Below are positions 25,766 to 39,800 of a stretch of DNA of 64,000 nt, piece after piece. The notes under the pieces were generated by a model. The model did no database searches, was not told the origin of the DNA, and saw nothing but the letters and a program-made list of their open reading frames with translations. Source of the stretch: Vitis vinifera (lineage: Eukaryota; Streptophyta; Magnoliopsida; Vitales; Vitaceae); NCBI RefSeq assembly GCF_030704535.1, contig NC_081812.1, positions 21,737,501-21,801,500 on the forward strand. Direction: 5' to 3'. Position 1 is the stretch's first letter. Each line of letters opens with the position of its first letter. The position numbers and the translations under genes were made by a program.

Positions 25766-28700
25766 AAATGGAAAAAAGAAAGAAGATAAGGGGGTTTGAT
25801 TAAGCTAACAAACTGTTAAAAAAAGTTGGGGTGAGAAATTCTTGAAAGGAGTGAAAGATGGAAAGAGAGTACATACCTTAGACAGAATTGTCCCCTCGCC
25901 TTTACTAGCATGACAGATAAATCTACTGCATTTCCTTCAATTAATAGATAGGGTGAGCTTTCCAATTAGGTATAGTGTTAAGCAAATAAATATCTTTAAT
26001 TTTGTCAAAAAATAAAAGACATTTATTAAATATCAATCATACCATAACTTTTACCACTGCCTTTATAATAAAAAAGTAATTCTTGAGATATCATAATATT
26101 CACTTTAAATCACGGGAATAGGTTATTCAAATGATAGTTTTATGAACTGGGATCTCAAATGTCATAAAAAAAAATTTTAATCCGATTATCCTTTCTAAAT
26201 GTTGAAAACACTTTGTGCTTGATATATGCTAACCACTTTTTTTTTGTTACATCTAATTATCACTAACTATTTATTTCTTCATAATTTCATTCAATTCAAT
26301 TTAATTGCTCAGGTTTTTTCATTTCTTTCTGGGCATAAAAAGTTACTACTTCATTGGGTGGCATACCCAAAGATCACCTGTAATCACTTTTATACGTCTA
26401 ATCACACAAAAACAAAAGACAATAATCATTTTGTTGTAGAGAGTCAACGTAAATAACCCATGAAAAAGAAAAAGAAAAATGAAGGGACCTTGCCATTGGT
26501 AATGGAAACTGGGCTTTGTTTTTATCAAATGGGCACATAATCATCTTCCCAATGACCTTTGTTTAAAGTCATTCCAAAGTACACTACACTAGCTATCATT
26601 ACATGTTGACTAGTGCCATTAGAACAACGTGTGAAAATTTAAGCCATGTATAACATGTCCATCGACATCCACCTGTAAGATATATATCTATCTGGGATAT
26701 GCCCGTATTGGTCTGGCTAACTTACGTACACCTCAATTATTCTCATAAAGTCTTAAAGTTAACGATTGAGTAAATATCTAGTGATTCTGAAAAGACTCAA
26801 ACTAATAATCATTAAGGAGCAAATCTAAAACCAGATTAAAGACCAATTATGATTTTATATGTGTGTTTTAAAGTTAAAAAATCTTTTTAAATTTATAAAT
26901 ATGTTTTAAAGTCATAATTTTTTATACTTAAAATAGATAATATTTATATAATTACATATTAATAATTATATATGGATATATATCATAATTTTGTAATATT
27001 TTCTATATAAAAAAAAAATTACAGTGCATTGACTTTTTTTAAAAAAAAAATCTAATCATATATCATTTTATCTTTAATTAATTTTTTTTTTTTGACCTTT
27101 TATCACCATAAGTGCTATTTGCCGAAATCAGATAATGTGAGAGAAAAGTGAAGAGGGATTTGAAAGTAATTACAAGTGAAGGAAACAAATAGAGAAAAGA
27201 GGGGAGGTAGGCAGCGGAGGAGGAGGACGGAGAGAGTGGAATGGAGATGATTACATCCCTCCTCTTCACCCACCCATCCGTGTAATCTGGTTAACGTTTT
27301 TCAGGACCACACTTTGCAGAATCCTGCAACAGATATAAAACAGCCAACAGCTATAAAGAACCAACACCAACTACTAGTACCTGGTCCTGGAGAGAGAGCA
27401 AAAAGAGAGAGAAAGAGAAAGAGAGAAAAGATAGATTTAGAGAGAGACCCACCATGGAAGTGGCTCATCTCTCTCTTTCCCCCTCCTCCCCTTCTCTCTC
27501 TCTCTCTCCAAAGTTACTACCATGGGGTTGACTGTTGGATATCCACGTACGTACATGCAATTAGAGATCGAGAGGGAAAAAGACGAGTGTCATACTGAGA
27601 TAATTTTTTTTAGAAAAAAACAGTAACAATAATAAAAGAAAAAGGTAGGTGGTGCACTTATATCTAGGACACCCTCAAAGCATATAATAATATACTTATC
27701 AGTTGTTGTTACAAAGGGCAATCTGTATTACGTTTAGGACTGTAAACTCACCATCACTTAACGGTTCAATGTCTACTTCTGTATGGTATCTTGACAAGTA
27801 CTGTGGAGAGGAGGGTCAGATTAGAAAAATACTTGCATTTCAATGACAAAATTAAATTATACATGATTTTGGGCTTAGTAATTAGTAGCAGAGATGATCA
27901 TGGGAGCCATGATTTGGCATTAAATAGTGGAACAAAGGATTTAATTTTGAAAAAGAATCAGATAACCAATTGATGGCTTTCCGCCATTGCAATTAAAACA
28001 TGTTGCAGATGTCGCTCTCCACCAGTTTGCACAAGAAAAGGGTATTAGTTCTTGGACTGAAGTGTCAAAGGAAAAGTTAAATAGAATGAATGTCAAGTGA
28101 ATTGATTATGGGGTGTGCCCCTTTGCTACCATACGCCCAATGGTCCATGACACATGCCCATTATTATTATTATTTTTGTGCATAAAAGAAATAAAGAATA
28201 TCAAAATAAGATCTACAGCTTCTTCTTATCCTAATCTTTAAGCATATTTACACATAATTCTAATTGTATTCTCAAGAGATCATTCCATCCAAATATATTC
28301 ATTGAAGATCTTACATTAATAAATTGGAACTATGAGAAATCTGACTTTTGATATACACTGTGGAGAAGGAATGGATTTAGGGTTTTAAATTAGGGTTGTC
28401 ATCCAAATATATTAGGGTTTTAAATTAAGTTAGGGTTTGGTCATGACATGTTGCCTTAATTAAGCTGTTTTGAGATGATAATTCTCTAGAAAAAAAAAAA
28501 TTCTAGGGCTTCAATCTATGGTTTCTCTTTTGGGGGTATAAATATGCTATAAACATCATGTGTCAAGCAAGGAATAATCAAATCAGAACCACTAAAATGG
28601 AACAAAGAGCATGTGCAGAAGAGGATGGATAAATGGGTAGGTGTTTTCCACACAGCAGAAATGACAGGTAAGTTCAAATCGTACACTAGAATTAACAGTG

Positions 28701-29069
28701 ATATATATCTTCAGCTTAATTGGAAATCACTAAGATGCATATCACTAAACATTCCCTCTTCTCCATGTGCCAACATGATCAACTTGATTCATACCCACAT
28801 TCTTCTTTATTCTTAAAATTTCAAACCATATTATTTTAAATAGATAGTGAATAAGAATACTTTGTTAGCCTAGTATATATCATAGACTTATTATCTAACA
28901 CTTTATGACATTTCATGTATATATAAATCCTTTGACTAGCTTTGATAGTAACAATGTTTAGGGAGATTATTAAGAGATTATGAAAAATGGGGGATGGGAG
29001 CTAGGAGAACAGAACGTTCCAAAATAAACCCCGAAAAAAAAAAAAAAAAAAAGCAGCAGCATAGGAAGG
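23208..29069. other. Gene-poor stretch with microsatellites and a small MITE candidate
   Basis: No gene recognised. (TA)n lies at 23789-23818, (TTG)n at 25043-25064 and (CT)n at 25734-25761. At 24347-24509 an AT-rich block is bounded by tgtttgttttttt and aaaaaacaaaca, a MITE-like inverted repeat. 27190-27590 is GA- and CT-rich and looks like a transcript leader, but I found no coding exon. Confidence 0.5.
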
Positions 29070-29367
29070 ATGGTACTTGAGAAGCCAAAAGCCATTCTCA
29101 TGCACCAGAACTTGAGGCCTTGTCAGGACTCAAGACTTACTCTCAGATGGGTCAGCCCCAGTTGTCCATCTTCAGACCATCACCCCCCTTTTATAGGTCC
29201 CACCACAGCCTCTCTCAAACCCAAACCCAAACCCACATTGAAAACCAACCCTTCTTCTCTCTTTCACATTCTCCTCCTCCGGGCTCCTCCTCCACCCCTT
29301 TTGCCTTCTCGTAGGTGGTGCACCACCTCCTAAATCCCCACCACCACCACCACCATCACTTCTTCTC

Positions 29368-30084
29368 ATGGACAAGGCCACTGAGAGAGAAACCCATGAT
29401 TTCATGAACGTTGAATCTTTCTCACAACTTCCCTTCATTCGTCCTGCACCTGTTAAAGAGAAAGGTATTCGCCTGTTTGGTAAAGAATTTGGAGGTCACC
29501 ATGACCCAGAAGAGCAGTCAGAGTCCGTGGAGACTAACATGTGTGAGGATGTCAAGGACAGTGAAAATGGCGAAAGTGGTAGAAGATTTGAATGCCATTA
29601 CTGCTGCAGAAACTTCCCTACTTCTCAAGCGTTGGGAGGTCACCAGAACGCCCACAAGAGAGAGCGCCAACACGCCAAACGTGCCCATCTTCAGTCTGCC
29701 ATGGTCCATAGTGGCCTCTCAGATGCACACATGTACGGCCTGGTCAATTACAGGCTCGGCTCCGCCCCCACGCCGCCCATCACCTACCCGTCATGGGGTA
29801 GCCAAGCCATTTCTAGTAACGGCAGGTTTTATGGAAGTCATGGATCCTTCTCGCAGCCACCAATTAACGGAAACCCTTTGGCCTTATGGCGAATCCCGGC
29901 CTCCGTACAAACTACTCCCACTTTCAGTCGCGACCGTTCATCACACCATCCACTGCCATTATTCGCCGGTGATGACTTGAAGCCCTCGTCGCATGTCGGT
30001 GGCTCTACCTCCCAAAGCAGATACGTCTACGAATCAACAAAGCCCGGCGTGCAAGACCATGTGAGTTTGGATCTCCATCTGTAA
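29368..30084 (+). CDS. C2H2 zinc-finger transcription factor with EAR motif (GIS/ZFP8-like)
   Basis: Intronless, 238 residues. It has one Cys2-His2 finger, C76, C79, H92 and H96, containing the plant-specific QALGGH signature, followed by a basic KRER stretch. The N-terminal [10 protein letters not shown] block resembles the short leucine/phenylalanine motif found upstream of the finger in the GIS, ZFP5, ZFP6 and ZFP8 group. The protein ends SLDLHL, an LxLxL-type EAR repression motif. Known members act in the nucleus on trichome, root-hair and hormone responses; a role as a repressor here is inference. Start: first ATG of the frame, preceded by a C-rich leader. The leader holds an 87-codon upstream frame (29070-29333) that ends 34 bp before the start and could reduce translation if transcribed. 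The exact subgroup is unsure. Confidence 0.92.
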   Translation: MDKATERETHDFMNVESFSQLPFIRPAPVKEKGIRLFGKEFGGHHDPEEQSESVETNMCEDVKDSENGESGRRFECHYCCRNFPTSQALGGHQNAHKRERQHAKRAHLQSAMVHSGLSDAHMYGLVNYRLGSAPTPPITYPSWGSQAISSNGRFYGSHGSFSQPPINGNPLALWRIPASVQTTPTFSRDRSSHHPLPLFAGDDLKPSSHVGGSTSQSRYVYESTKPGVQDHVSLDLHL

Positions 30085-33000
30085 TAATCTGAAACATTCC
30101 ATTTTAGAAGAAGAAAAAAAAACTGAGATTTTCTCATGCAAGCCATCTTTTGTTATGCTAATATGAGGTTATTCTAAGGACGCCCATTACTGTTTCTCAC
30201 TCAAACCTGGCCATTTTAATATTGTAAATGAAATGATTCCACTATGAACGTGCTTGAATCTGAAGAAATATGGTGTAATTTAATTCTACAACATGAATCC
30301 AGATTCATAGATTAAGCCTATTTGCACCTCAATTGTTTCTTGTGGAGACCTTCATTTTCTTTTTTCTTTTTTTCTTCCTCCCATTAGGGCAAATCTACCA
30401 TCGCTTCCAAAAATCTTCACACGTGTGAGGTATATATATCTCGGAAATGGGTATGAGTAGATTCGAATTGGATGCATGTGTACACGTGCAGGCATAAAAT
30501 CTAGATGTTTATGGACATGTGGGAAGATGAGAGAGGTGAGTTTGGCTGCAATACAGCAAAAATGAGAAAGATGAGGTGAGACAAGTTTTCACGGTCTCCG
30601 CTTGAAATTCAGAAACAAAATTATTAAATTTTTCCTTGGCTGCTCCAGCTGGCTCCCATGGCTTTCCAACGTACCTTAAATGTAAAAATTCTCTTGGAAA
30701 ATTATTTTCCTTGGATGTTGCAGACTACAAGTTAAAATGGCTTCGTCAAACTTTAATCTAAATTCTCCTTTTCCCTCTTCTCTCTGCAGCTTAAAGTGCA
30801 ATTCTGCATATGTCTCAGAGAAAAAAAAAAAAGAAAGAAAGAAAGAAGAAAGAAAGGGAAAGAGAGGGTATAGATTTTTTATGTGTATTGGTGATGCCTA
30901 TAGGGTGGAAGTTTTAAGGCCACTAATAATAAAAACCAAGCTAACTAGATGAAGATGGTGATGGAACAATGATGGAAAGAACGGAAAATTTCATATATGT
31001 AATGAGCTTCGACTGGTGGGACAATGGTGGCTAACTGCATTATTATCAAAAATCAAATGGTTAATGTGATGGAGACAGATCGAGGAAATTGAGGGGAATG
31101 GTATCAGAATGTGGGCATTCAAAAATAAAGTGAAATGCGTCATCACTTTGTTGATGAAGCTACAATAGCACTATGGTTAAGGCATATCGGTCATTTCTCT
31201 GAGCTATAGCAGCTGCTTTCTAACACATCTTTTCATTATTCAGAAGGCAGTAGTACCAAAACTTTCATTCATGGCTGCTTTTAAGAAAAAAATGGCAAAA
31301 CCAACCCTCAGCAAAAGATATTTCCTGTGCTCTCTGATACACTTTCAAAGAACATCTGTACATATGGTTACATGGTAGTTACACTTCCTTCTTTATTTTC
31401 CCTATCTTTTGTACCTCCAGGCTTTTATTCGTGCAAGAAAAAAGAGAGAGATGTCCGTAATGAAATGATAGACAGAGATAGGTTAGGTGGGTTAGTTTTA
31501 GGTGTGAGTTATAACCGAAGAATTTGGAGATTCCCCCTCAAGGCAAGATGATAGCATACATTTATATATGGATAATGATACAGATAAATGAAAGGCTTCT
31601 GTAAAAGTCAGTATTCTACTGATAGCTATCCGTAATCTCTCTGTTGGATCTCCTTGCAGCACAAGATGATAATGGCCAACATTTAATGAATTCCTCACCA
31701 AAACTACTAGGGAATTAAGAGAAGTCAATGCCAAAGCTGCTAAGCTTGTTCGTATCTGTGTTCATACATGGGTACTTTTCCTTTTCCTTGATGCACACCG
31801 GAACGCGTCACTGTTTAGCAAATGTGAACTCAAAATCATGTTTCTGATCTTCTTTGTCGGATGGCTGCAGATGAGAACAATGAATTACCACTCTTTCAAT
31901 AGGGTTTAGTGTGAAATCCACTCCATGTTTCCCACTGTTGCTTTTTTAGTTGTTGGGATGGCCCGGTGGGGGGCTTTTTGTGTTCCAATGGTGACTGAAC
32001 CTAGACCTCTTTGTCCCCACACACCTCACTACCTTGCTAAGACGGCATTGACCAGCTACTTAAATTAGAAATATGGTACATCACATGCCGGCCTCTCGGG
32101 CTCTTGCCAAGGAGGCCTTGTGGGGATTATCATATTGGTTTAAATTCTACATTAATTTGATACTGTCCTTAACCGGGCGAGTAGTGCCGAAATTTTTCTT
32201 TAATTTATGCTTAATGAACATTAAGGATATGCAAATTAATTCCTGATCTAAAACCAACGCAACTAAAGCGTTGTAGGTTTTCAATTTTTTTTTTTGGAGC
32301 TAATTAGGGTTTGTGTGTATGAATTAAGTATCAGGTCCTACTTTTAATCCCAAACCCTAGATTAATCCATTTAGAAGATTCACTTCCTAGCATCCTAGAC
32401 TTTTTCTTTTGAGTTGCTTCCAGATGAGCCCTAATAAATTTTTTGTTAGAGAACTAATGGTGCTATCAAAATTAGGGTTAATTAGGCTTTACACGAAAAG
32501 AAAACTCGAAGATTACAACATTGAAAGAAAGAAAATTAAGCTACAAATAATGCAAGATTATACATAAATAAAGCAATATTCCACCTAACATTATTCGTCT
32601 CGAAGACGTCCATTATTAGGTTAATTAATAAACATATATGTTTAACATTTGCATTAGCTAAATTTGGACTAGGATCCAATTCTCTTGCAGCAACAATGCA
32701 AATAGTATTATTCGCTTTTGGGACAAAGTATTCAATTATGGACATAGCCCCCATTAATAACCAACAAGAAGTAGATTATTTATTAAGAAATGAACAAGAA
32801 AATTAAAAAGTGTGTAATGAAAAGGACCCACACAACCATTCCCAGTAACCCTAAAAATTTGATTCATCCATAAAGTGATTTAACAGATTCTTAAACATCA
32901 AAAGTTCCCAAAACATGGAGTCACCCTCAGTTATGAGATGATGAGGCGGTTTTGAATTTGATACACAAATTTAGTATCAGTTAGGTGGAGGCTTTGTTTT

Positions 33001-36000
33001 CAAACCAAATTCAGAAACCTTCCTCCAAAATAACTTTTTTCTGCAATTATGTTTGTATAAGACAGTCCTGAAATGGCTAGTAGTTTGGTTTCTACCAGTG
33101 CAACCACTGCTCATAAAACCCTAAAAAACTTAACACAAAAGGGAATGGGAGCATCCAAAAAGAGACCCAAGTGAAGGGACCCTTTACCCTTTACTTTTAG
33201 AAAAGGACACTTGTTTTATCGAAAATGCTTGTTCTTGTATTAATGTGGAAATTAAACCAAATAAAAATTAATTCAATTTTGTTATAATGGTAATAATAAG
33301 GATAGGGCATTGATCAAAGGACATTGGTGGAGGGGTACTTTTGAAGGCTATTGGCTTATGTAACAAAGAGATGTTACATCTGTATAAAGATATTTTCACT
33401 TTGCCACACAGTAATTGAGACCCAATAGCATTGCGTATCAGAAGGGAAGGACACTTGTACCCATGCCTTGTACCAATATTTTGGCATTGGAAAGGGCTTG
33501 GATATAAGGGTGATTTCGGAAGACCCCATCTCCCCTTTAATTGAAGGGGTACCCCACAATAATACGAACAAGAAAGAAGAGGGTAGACCCATATGACTGT
33601 CACAATGTAAACGTCTTACATCTATCTAGGGACCCACAAGTAAATGCATGTTGGCGGGTGAGAGTGGGGGCACATGATGCAAAAGATGGTAAAAGGCACA
33701 ATAAAGACTTGTGAAGAGTACACACATTATCATTTGGGACCACTCCTCCTAAAGAGAGAGACCAGTGGAATTTAAGAAACATCGGCCCACACCTCTATAA
33801 AAAGTTGTAAACGAGGTTGACACTTGCACTCTCCTTGGTTCATGCTGATGTGCCTCCAAATTTTGGGTCGCACCCATTGGGTAAATGCACCATTTCTCCT
33901 CTCTTTTTCGATCAATGCCCCATGCATATAGTCGGTTCTCTGGGCTCTGTTTGGCTTCTCCTCCTCTTTAAATATATCTCTCTTAGGATTATTTTTTATT
34001 TTTTATTTTAACCACAAGTTCAAATTTTGTTACAATAAAAAAAATTTCAGTTGACCACTATGCGGTTTTATATATAACCTACAAATTAAGTTTTACAAGG
34101 AGCAACATTGTCTTCATTTTTCTATTAATTTTTTAAAAAAATCGAAATTTCATTTTTTAAATAAACATAATAAATTAAGCTTAAAATAAAATTTTTTGAC
34201 TATTCAAGCAAGGAAAACTACAGTGCTTGATTAAAGCATCACTGGGTTTGGGAAGTTTAAAATATTTTTCTTATAATAAACAATCTTTCGTAAAGTTTTG
34301 GGTATAATATATATCATTATTATTTCTTTTTCTTTTAACTTAAATTTCATTTTTAATTTAAACTTTTTTTTTTCTTTGCCTCCATCTACAACGCAGAATA
34401 GAAGGACAATCCTGACCATACAAAGTGAGAATAATGCAATGGGCCTACAAGTAACATAACTTGCAGGGCCTCGTAAAAGTAAGGAAGGCGTTGAAGATGA
34501 AAATTTTGCAGAAACAATAATTTCTGATGAACATTTACTGTGCCACACCTCCACATTGCCATTGCATTGATGTACTTCTCTTTGCACTTAATATGAGAAG
34601 CAGAAAAACGAATGCCAAACTGCATCCTCTCTGGCTCCACCTTTTGCGTTTTAAAATCTAATGATAGAACTCCCCAGCTATTCACATAGCCATTGGAGTT
34701 GGGAGTCAAACAAGTGCGGTAGGTTTAGGGTTTAACTAGGCTTGAGCACGAACAGAGAGAGAGAGAGAGAGAGAGGGAGGGAGGGAGAGAGAGAGCAAGA
34801 GAGAGATCCCGATCCCAGCTTGCCCAGATTTGACTTAATATGAGTCCGAAAATGCGGATTCAACAAAGCCAAACCTAAAGCTAGTCAGAGCTCAATGAAT
34901 CCCAACCTGCTGCGGCTGCCAAGCCTGCTGTGTACTATACTTTCAAAGTAATTAGTCTGCAGCTCGAGGTTGAGTCTGTCTGCGAAGGTAACAAGACGAG
35001 AATTCAAGGCAGGGCAGTGTGGTGTAGTGCCAATGCACATAAGATTACAGGTACATGACAGTGATACAGCTACTGATGTGCAAGTAAAGCTTGCCGTCTG
35101 TCTGTATACCCTCTTAATTACAACCTCCATAAAGCGTCTTCACCTGCCCTTTCAACCAGGGTTTTAAGCTTTGTAACATCCTTTCAAATTTTGTCAAACT
35201 GCTGCACAAGTTAGAATCAAACAGGTACCCTCAATCAAATGGCATAAATTGTGGAGAAATTTTCAGACATTGTCTCTGAGATTCACTTCAATATTCCGAT
35301 GAAAACGGAAACATAAAGTTCAGAATTTCGACGAGTTTAGCTAACAAAAAGAATCACAGATTTGACCCGTTCAAAGCAGGATAATAATTTAGCAATACGA
35401 ACAATGGCCAAACAATAATTCACCTTCGTCTTCTTTCCCAGGATCATGACCAAAGAAATGACCCCAGAATTCTTCTCAGCCAAAGCCCAGGGACTGGTTT
35501 TGTCTGTACTGAAGCAATTGAAGCTGCCAATTTGCAAACTTTTTTGGTACTCTTTAGAACAGAAGAAGTTGGGAGTTCTTAGAAGGATTAACCAAAGGGT
35601 GGGTGGCATAGGTCCATGGGTGGTTTATTAAAACAAATCTAACCTCTCATCTATAGCTCTTTCCCTTTTCAAAGTATCTCTGCTCTCAGAGTTTTAAGTC
35701 CCCCATTCTAAAAGTTATGCTATTGAAATCAGCTAGAATGAAAAAAGGATTCAAGGGTTTTCTAACACCTTTGGGAATCAAGTTGTTTGGAGGAAATATT
35801 TTTGCTCTGGAATTTTGGTACCCTATGCCTGTGGTGGAAAAGATAGGTAATTATCTAGCCTCTTGAGAAAAGGTCACATTCCTGTGAGGGTGAGTCTATT
35901 TATCAAATCCAGATTGCAAAATATTCCTCTTTGCAACTGGCCTTGGCTCAGGTGTAGAAGGAAATAGTGTACGTTCAGGGTTCAAATTTCTGCACCTTGT

Positions 36001-36841
36001 CAAGGAAGCCAATGGGATTAGATAAAAAGATCTTCATTCTGGATAAGGGAGAGAGGGCAGGATCTTTTTGTGACATGACATGGGTGTTCTTTTCCAATCC
36101 TAAAATGGTGGGTAATCATGGATCTGTAAGACTGTAACAGCGGTATCGAGGACAAACCTTTGAGTTACTCTGCCCTCCATATTATACCATACCCTCCATA
36201 TTAGTTGACTCACTAGAGTGAATACCTTAAAACAGCCATCTAGGATGCCACAATATTGGTCAAAAAAAGCTGCCATCTATTTAGAGTTTACGCAGCCTCC
36301 CTGTGTCCACAGTAGAAGTTCTGGTACTGTCCTATCATTTGTTTTTCGGGTTCTCTCTACAATATTTATTTTCTACTTTTTCTCTCTTCTATTCTCCAGT
36401 TCAGTTATTAATAAGGTCATTTCTTTGTGAAAGAAAGAAATGATATGTGTTCTCCTTATGATTTCAAATCATCCACTGAACTATAATGATGATGGCATGC
36501 ACTGATCAATTCGTTATATTAGATATGATATCATGCCTTTAAAGTCAATCATCATTGATGAAACTTTACTTCATCACCTACTCACATAAGAAACCCAGCC
36601 AATCAACAAGTTGAAAGTCAAGGCAGCCAGAACAGCATCTTAATGAAACTATTATTAATTAATATAAATTTTAATAAACACAGTAGAAAGATATGTTTTC
36701 CCAATACATTTTATTAATAAGGTAATAAAGGAAGAATGGTCCTACCCATCTACTACTTCATGCATTTAAGACTGGAAATATAAGATAGTTTACAAAATTC
36801 AAAAACTGAAGCATATTTTTGTTTTGTGCACCTTCAAGTGA
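30085..36841. other. Intergenic stretch between zinc-finger gene and unknown gene
   Basis: No gene recognised. (GA)n lies at about 34754-34799. Short frames at 31498-31734 (minus), 35337-35609 (minus) and 33817-34011 (plus) have no recognisable family. A tataaaaag at about 33797 stands before the last one, so a short transcript there is possible but unsupported. Confidence 0.45.
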
Positions 36842-39800
36842 TCATCTGAGTTTCTCACGATGAGATTGGGCAGTGTGGACCTCTTCAATGTGTCTGGTGA
36901 GTAGAGAGATTCCATAATGTGAGGCACTTGAGGCGGCATAATATGATGTCACTGTGAGCTGAGCAAACTTTGGAAGTGCATAACCTATAAAAACAGCCCG
37001 CGAAAAATTTGAATCATTCACGAACTGGGACTCTACCCATATGTAATACCATACATAGCATGTGTTGCAACATTTTCATAAACCAATTACTCAGTATACA
37101 TCTCTGACTTCTATGCAATAGAAAAATAGTGGAAAGGCATATTATAATAAGAAAAGCTATTCTAAATGAAGTCCTCTTAATATCAAGCAAAAACAGAAGG
37201 AAAAAACATTAAAAATAATTAATTTTCTAACTAACAGCAAAGTAGAAAGATCAACCATGACAATTTTTTTTTTTTGATAGGTAAGAAAGAATTGTATTAA
37301 ACATAAAAGCAAGAAGTATACACGATGTATACAAAGCAACCAAAAGATCAAAAGAAAGATGTGAAAACACAAAAACCAGCAATTGTACCCAACAAAGAGC
37401 CTAACCAATTGACAAAGTCCAACAGCGGCAAAGAACTATCCCTAGTATGCAATCTACCCCAATCCCAAAATACATACAAGAAAGAGTTTTTAATTGTTTG
37501 ATCCATGCTTTCACAATTATCAAAAGCTCTCCTTTTTCTTTCTCTCCAAATGGTCCAAAATGAGCACAATGGAGCAACCTTCCAAGCCTTCTTCATCTTT
37601 TTTTCCAACACAGGACCCATGCTAGCTCAAGAGAACCCCTCTAATTGAAGAGTGCATCACCCACTGTACACCAAAACATACATAAATCAACTACCACAAA
37701 ATGTGTGCTTTCAAATGATGAATGTGTATATGGTTGCCCTTCTTCCTTGCACATGTAGCATCTATTAAAAATCCTCCAATCCCTCTTTTGGAGTTGATCT
37801 AGAGTCAAAATTTTGCCTCAAGTTGCTTCCCAAGCAAAGGAGCAAATTCTGAATAGCACCTAAGAATTCCATATTGTGCCAAAAGGGAATGACTCCACTC
37901 TCCTATTTGTCAAAGAGGAGTAGAAGTACTTAACTGAAAAAGTACTATTCTTTGTAGCCAACCACACCATAATATCCTTAGTCCCCAAGTAATGGAGTGT
38001 TAATACAACCTCATAAAAAAGACTTGTACCTCCTCTAATTCCTAATAATGCAACTGCCTCATTAACCTAAGACTCCAACTACCATCCATCCTAGAGGTCA
38101 CCCTCCCAAGCATTTTTTGAATAAGCTATAGAATAGAGCTCTGAAAATGATTCCCTCAAAGGTGTGTCCCCACACCACTTGTCCTTCCAAAACCTCACCA
38201 TGTTCCCAAACCCATAGTTTTAAAAGGCTCAAAGCGCACCAAGGCGCAAAGTCCTCCCAGAGCCTGAGGCGCAAGGCACACCTAAGGCGCAAGCTTTAGT
38301 GAAGTGAGGCACACCTTATTTTACATATATATTTTTATATAATATAATCAAGTGCCCGAAATTTTTCCTCTATTTTCCCTCCATTTTTCCCCTTCTTCTC
38401 TGTCTTTTTCTCTTCTTCACACTGTTTAGGAGGCTAGGGCATTTTTTTTTTGTGTGTTTTACAAGTCCAAACACAAGCATGTATTGGGTTCTAGAAGAAG
38501 AACAGGCCAAAACAACGTCGTTTTGGACCCTGTTCTTTTAAAACAATAGACCAAACGACGTCATTTTGGTCTCAAGAAATTAAAAAAACAAAACCATCAT
38601 CGTTCTCCCTTTGCTGCTATGCAACTCGTCGCCGAAGGATGAGAAGATCACCAAAAAAAGAAAAAGAAGAAGAAGACGACAACAGAGGATAAAGACGCAC
38701 ATGTTGGGGGCATCGTGCTTGGTCGAGAAGCAAGCGCCTTGCACGCCTAATCAATGCCTCCGTGAAGGAGCGACTCCTACAGTCAGGCGAGGAACTGGAG
38801 GGTGGTGTTGCGCCGCCTGGAGCCTAGATGCACCTTTCACAACTATGCCCAGACCTAACCTTAAAACCTATTTTATCCTTGAAAACCTCCCATCTACCTC
38901 TGATTGCCTTCCACACTCTCACTTTATACCCTTCTTTCATTTCTTTAGCATACCACCTTCCTTTTTCTTGCCCATACTTTCCTACAATTACCTGTTTCTA
39001 TAGAGGATTCCATTCACTTACAAATCTCTAAGACCATTTTCCCAAAAGAACCTTATTAAAGATAGATAAATTTTTGAAAATTAAGCCCCCTTTCTGTTTC
39101 TCCAAGCAAACAATAGTTCAATTACCAAATGCGGCTTTTGTTCCAAAGCCCCCCTCACCACAAAAAGCATCAATAAATAACATTAAAAGTGTCTTTGGAG
39201 GAGGGATTTGGAATTTTTGGGTTCCATGGAAGGAGGGTGGTAGGATGTTGGTGATGGTGGTGATTGTGGCAGGGTAGAAAGAGTCAGGAACAATGGTTGT
39301 AAAAAAGTAATAAGCAAAGACATTTTATTAGGGTAGAATTGATTAAGCTAATCCTCTGCATGTGTGAATATAGAGATTTTTTAGAGGGAAATCTATAAAC
39401 AATGCTATCATCCAATGATAGAAAAACCAAAAACCAAAAAAAACAAACAAAAAAATGATATGGCTTTTGTTCAAAATAAGGCACATCTAAAGGAAGAAAC
39501 AATCCACAATTGACACTAAAAACAATCAACCCATCTTCCTTCCCCACCTGCTTGCCCACAACACAACTGGAAATACAGACCCAACATTTTGAATGGTCAC
39601 CACAGTGGAAAAAAACGAAGAGCAAAAAAGAATGTGTATAGTGTGACTATGATTGAATTTACAATAAAATTAATAAAATCAAACTAGTCATAATTGGTAG
39701 CAGCTGTAGCCAATCTTTGCCAGAAACCAGTAAGATGATATACGGGAATTTGCACCTTTAATACTCAAGCTTAAATGCTTAATCATCATTCCTTCATTTC

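Noticed and set aside
27314..27598. 94-codon frame in a GA/CT-rich region
   Set aside because: Low-complexity composition (Arg/Lys/Glu then Ser/Leu runs) explains the frame.
28050..28072. ttcttggactgaag, resembling the start of miR319
   Set aside because: The match stops after about 11 bases and there is no hairpin partner nearby.
31498..31752. Minus-strand frame that looks mildly protein-like
   Set aside because: No family recognised, and neighbouring DNA gives no further exon.
35337..35631. Overlapping frames on both strands (90 and 61 codons)
   Set aside because: No recognisable motif and no plausible splice partners; left unannotated.
38611..39003. Open frame of 130 codons on the plus strand
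   Set aside because: It runs across the end of the hAT element into the LINE in the opposite strand to its coding direction; chance frame.
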